Of a DNA stretch of 64,000 bases, positions 63,106 to 64,000 are shown in pieces; the first letter of the stretch is position 1, and the number at the start of each line of letters is the position of its first letter. The notes under the pieces were generated by a model, which did no database searches, was not told the DNA's origin, and was given only the letters and a program-made list of their open reading frames with translations. Origin of the DNA: Bacteroidales bacterium (GTDB lineage Bacteria > Bacteroidota > Bacteroidia > Bacteroidales > UBA932); the NCBI GenBank assembly GCA_021371955.1, contig JAJFVD010000012.1, positions 186,001 to 250,000 on the forward strand. Direction: 5' to 3'. The position numbers and the translations under genes are program-made.

Positions 63106-64000
63106 GTGATTGAAACAAAAGGCCTACTACTGCACATTACTGAGGATGAAAAGTTTATAGACTATGTTATAGATGTTTTTGAATCAGTTTACCCCGGTCG
63201 CAATGTTTACTTCATCGCTTTTCAAGAGAATGCGTCTGAACTATTGTATGTAAAATCGATAAATCCGAATATTGTTAAGGGTCATATTGGTTCAATTGAA
63301 TATAAAGAATTGATTTATAAAATTGATTCTTTTAAAGGGGTTATTATTCATAATTTAATCACAGAATTTAAACAGGATATTATATTAAACGCATCACCGG
63401 ATGTATATTTCCATTGGATGGCATGGGGGGCAGATTTATACTCAATACCAATATTATCACGGAAAGTTATTCTGCCGTATACTAAGAAGTATCAGGAGTT
63501 GAATAAAAGCAGAAAAGAAATAGCTTCTATCAGCCTGTATAATAATCATCCTGTGCTTTTCAATATTTTGTATCCTCTTTTTTACAGAGAAGAATCGCCA
63601 TTGCTAAAAAGGATGAGATGTTACCGAAAAGTAAAAAGCGTTTCAACGGTTACGCCACAGGAATATTGTCTGGTGCAAAAAACAATTTCGAAATCAATTA
63701 AGTATTTACCCTTTAAATATATATCAACCCGTCAGCTTAATCAGGGCAAAGAAGGCATCATTTGTACGGGTAACAATATAATTGTAGGTAATTCTGCGAC
63801 ATTAGAGAATAATCATATAGATACATTTAAATTGCTAGATGATAATATTTTGTCGGATAAATTATTGTTTTGTCCACTCTCTTATGGCGATAAACTATAT
63901 GGCGATTATGTGATAGCTGTTGGCCGTGAAATGTTCAAAGAGAAATTTGTTCCTGTTACTGCTTTTTTGCCGTTTGAAGAATATAGTAACTTTCTGTTGT
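63106..64000 (+). CDS. Glycosyltransferase family 56 (WecF-like), 3' end outside window
   Basis: The frame opens at GTG 63106 (VIETKGLLLHITEDEKFIDYVIDVF) and stays open for 298 codons to the window end. CTGNNIIVGNSATLENNHIDTF near residue 225 is the GT56 signature known from WecF, the TDP-N-acetylfucosamine:lipid II transferase (usual form GNSATPTNNH). With a VioA/VioB-like pair just upstream, it probably transfers a 4-acetamido-4,6-dideoxyhexose. The non-ATG start is the first possible one after the previous gene, 12 bp upstream. Confidence 0.78.
   Translation, partial: MIETKGLLLHITEDEKFIDYVIDVFESVYPGRNVYFIAFQENASELLYVKSINPNIVKGHIGSIEYKELIYKIDSFKGVIIHNLITEFKQDIILNASPDVYFHWMAWGADLYSIPILSRKVILPYTKKYQELNKSRKEIASISLYNNHPVLFNILYPLFYREESPLLKRMRCYRKVKSVSTVTPQEYCLVQKTISKSIKYLPFKYISTRQLNQGKEGIICTGNNIIVGNSATLENNHIDTFKLLDDNILSDKLLFCPLSYGDKLYGDYVIAVGREMFKEKFVPVTAFLPFEEYSNFLL

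Noticed and set aside
1..64000. CRISPR arrays, rRNA and tRNA genes, complete insertion sequences
   Set aside because: No regularly spaced repeats, no conserved RNA segments and no transposase frames were recognised. A covariance-model scan for RNAs was not possible here.

Overview
The window looks like a chromosomal segment of an anaerobic Bacteroidota, most probably a member of the Bacteroidales. Support comes from several start regions carrying the Bacteroidota promoter signature (TTTG, about 19 bp, TAnnTTTG), weak or absent Shine-Dalgarno sequences, and gene types typical of the phylum: a DUF4954 protein, DUF4402 proteins, a YD-repeat RHS protein with a Bacteroidota-type N-terminus, an S9 peptidase, and a split HipA. 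A multihaem nitrite reductase, formate-tetrahydrofolate ligase and a DsrC/DsrMK-like module fit an anaerobic life. The family cannot be fixed by eye.

Layout. 1-8.8 kb is mostly housekeeping: the end of an S41 peptidase, comF, cdaA, plsY, mutS2, a lipoprotein, a PHP phosphatase, a small exported protein and a C69 dipeptidase. 8.8-10.7 kb is accessory: a 185-bp foldback element and a three-gene hipB-hipS-hipT toxin-antitoxin locus with two palindromic operator-like sites. 10.7-20.3 kb holds a DUF4954 beta-helix protein, glutaminase, an S9 peptidase and the nrfH-nrfA-resB-ccsA ammonifying nitrite reductase operon. 20.3-29.9 kb is a polymorphic-toxin locus: a second foldback element, a full-length RHS gene whose nuclease tip is frameshifted near its end, a candidate immunity gene, then two truncated RHS cassettes, one with an M15-peptidase-like tip and a lipoprotein candidate immunity gene.

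30-35.2 kb holds formate-tetrahydrofolate ligase and, divergently, a compact operon of a two-cysteine DsrC, a DsrM-like membrane cytochrome, a DsrK-like iron-sulfur protein and a cysteine desulfurase family protein. No sulfite reductase is visible. 35.2-36.7 kb is an unrecognised membrane protein.

36.9-64 kb appears to be one large cell-surface region. A phosphorelay set (receiver, hybrid receiver-kinase, Hpt, NtrC-type regulator) is interleaved with UDP-glucose dehydrogenase and UDP-xylose synthase. It is followed on the other strand by a chaperone-usher-like pilus operon (four DUF4402 proteins, a PapD-like chaperone and an usher-like protein with a C-terminal SPOR-like domain). Then comes an exopolysaccharide cluster that starts with another receiver and a phosphoglycosyl transferase carrying a receiver-like N-terminus. 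It continues with a TolC-like export protein, a Wzc-like co-polymerase, a polymerase/ligase, four glycosyltransferases, a flippase, a VioA/VioB-like pair for a 4-acetamido-4,6-dideoxy sugar, and the start of a GT56 glycosyltransferase that runs off the window. My inference is that the phosphorelay coordinates pilus and polysaccharide production. The chaperone-usher pilus and the orphan DsrC/DsrMK-like module are the strongest candidates for under-described systems.
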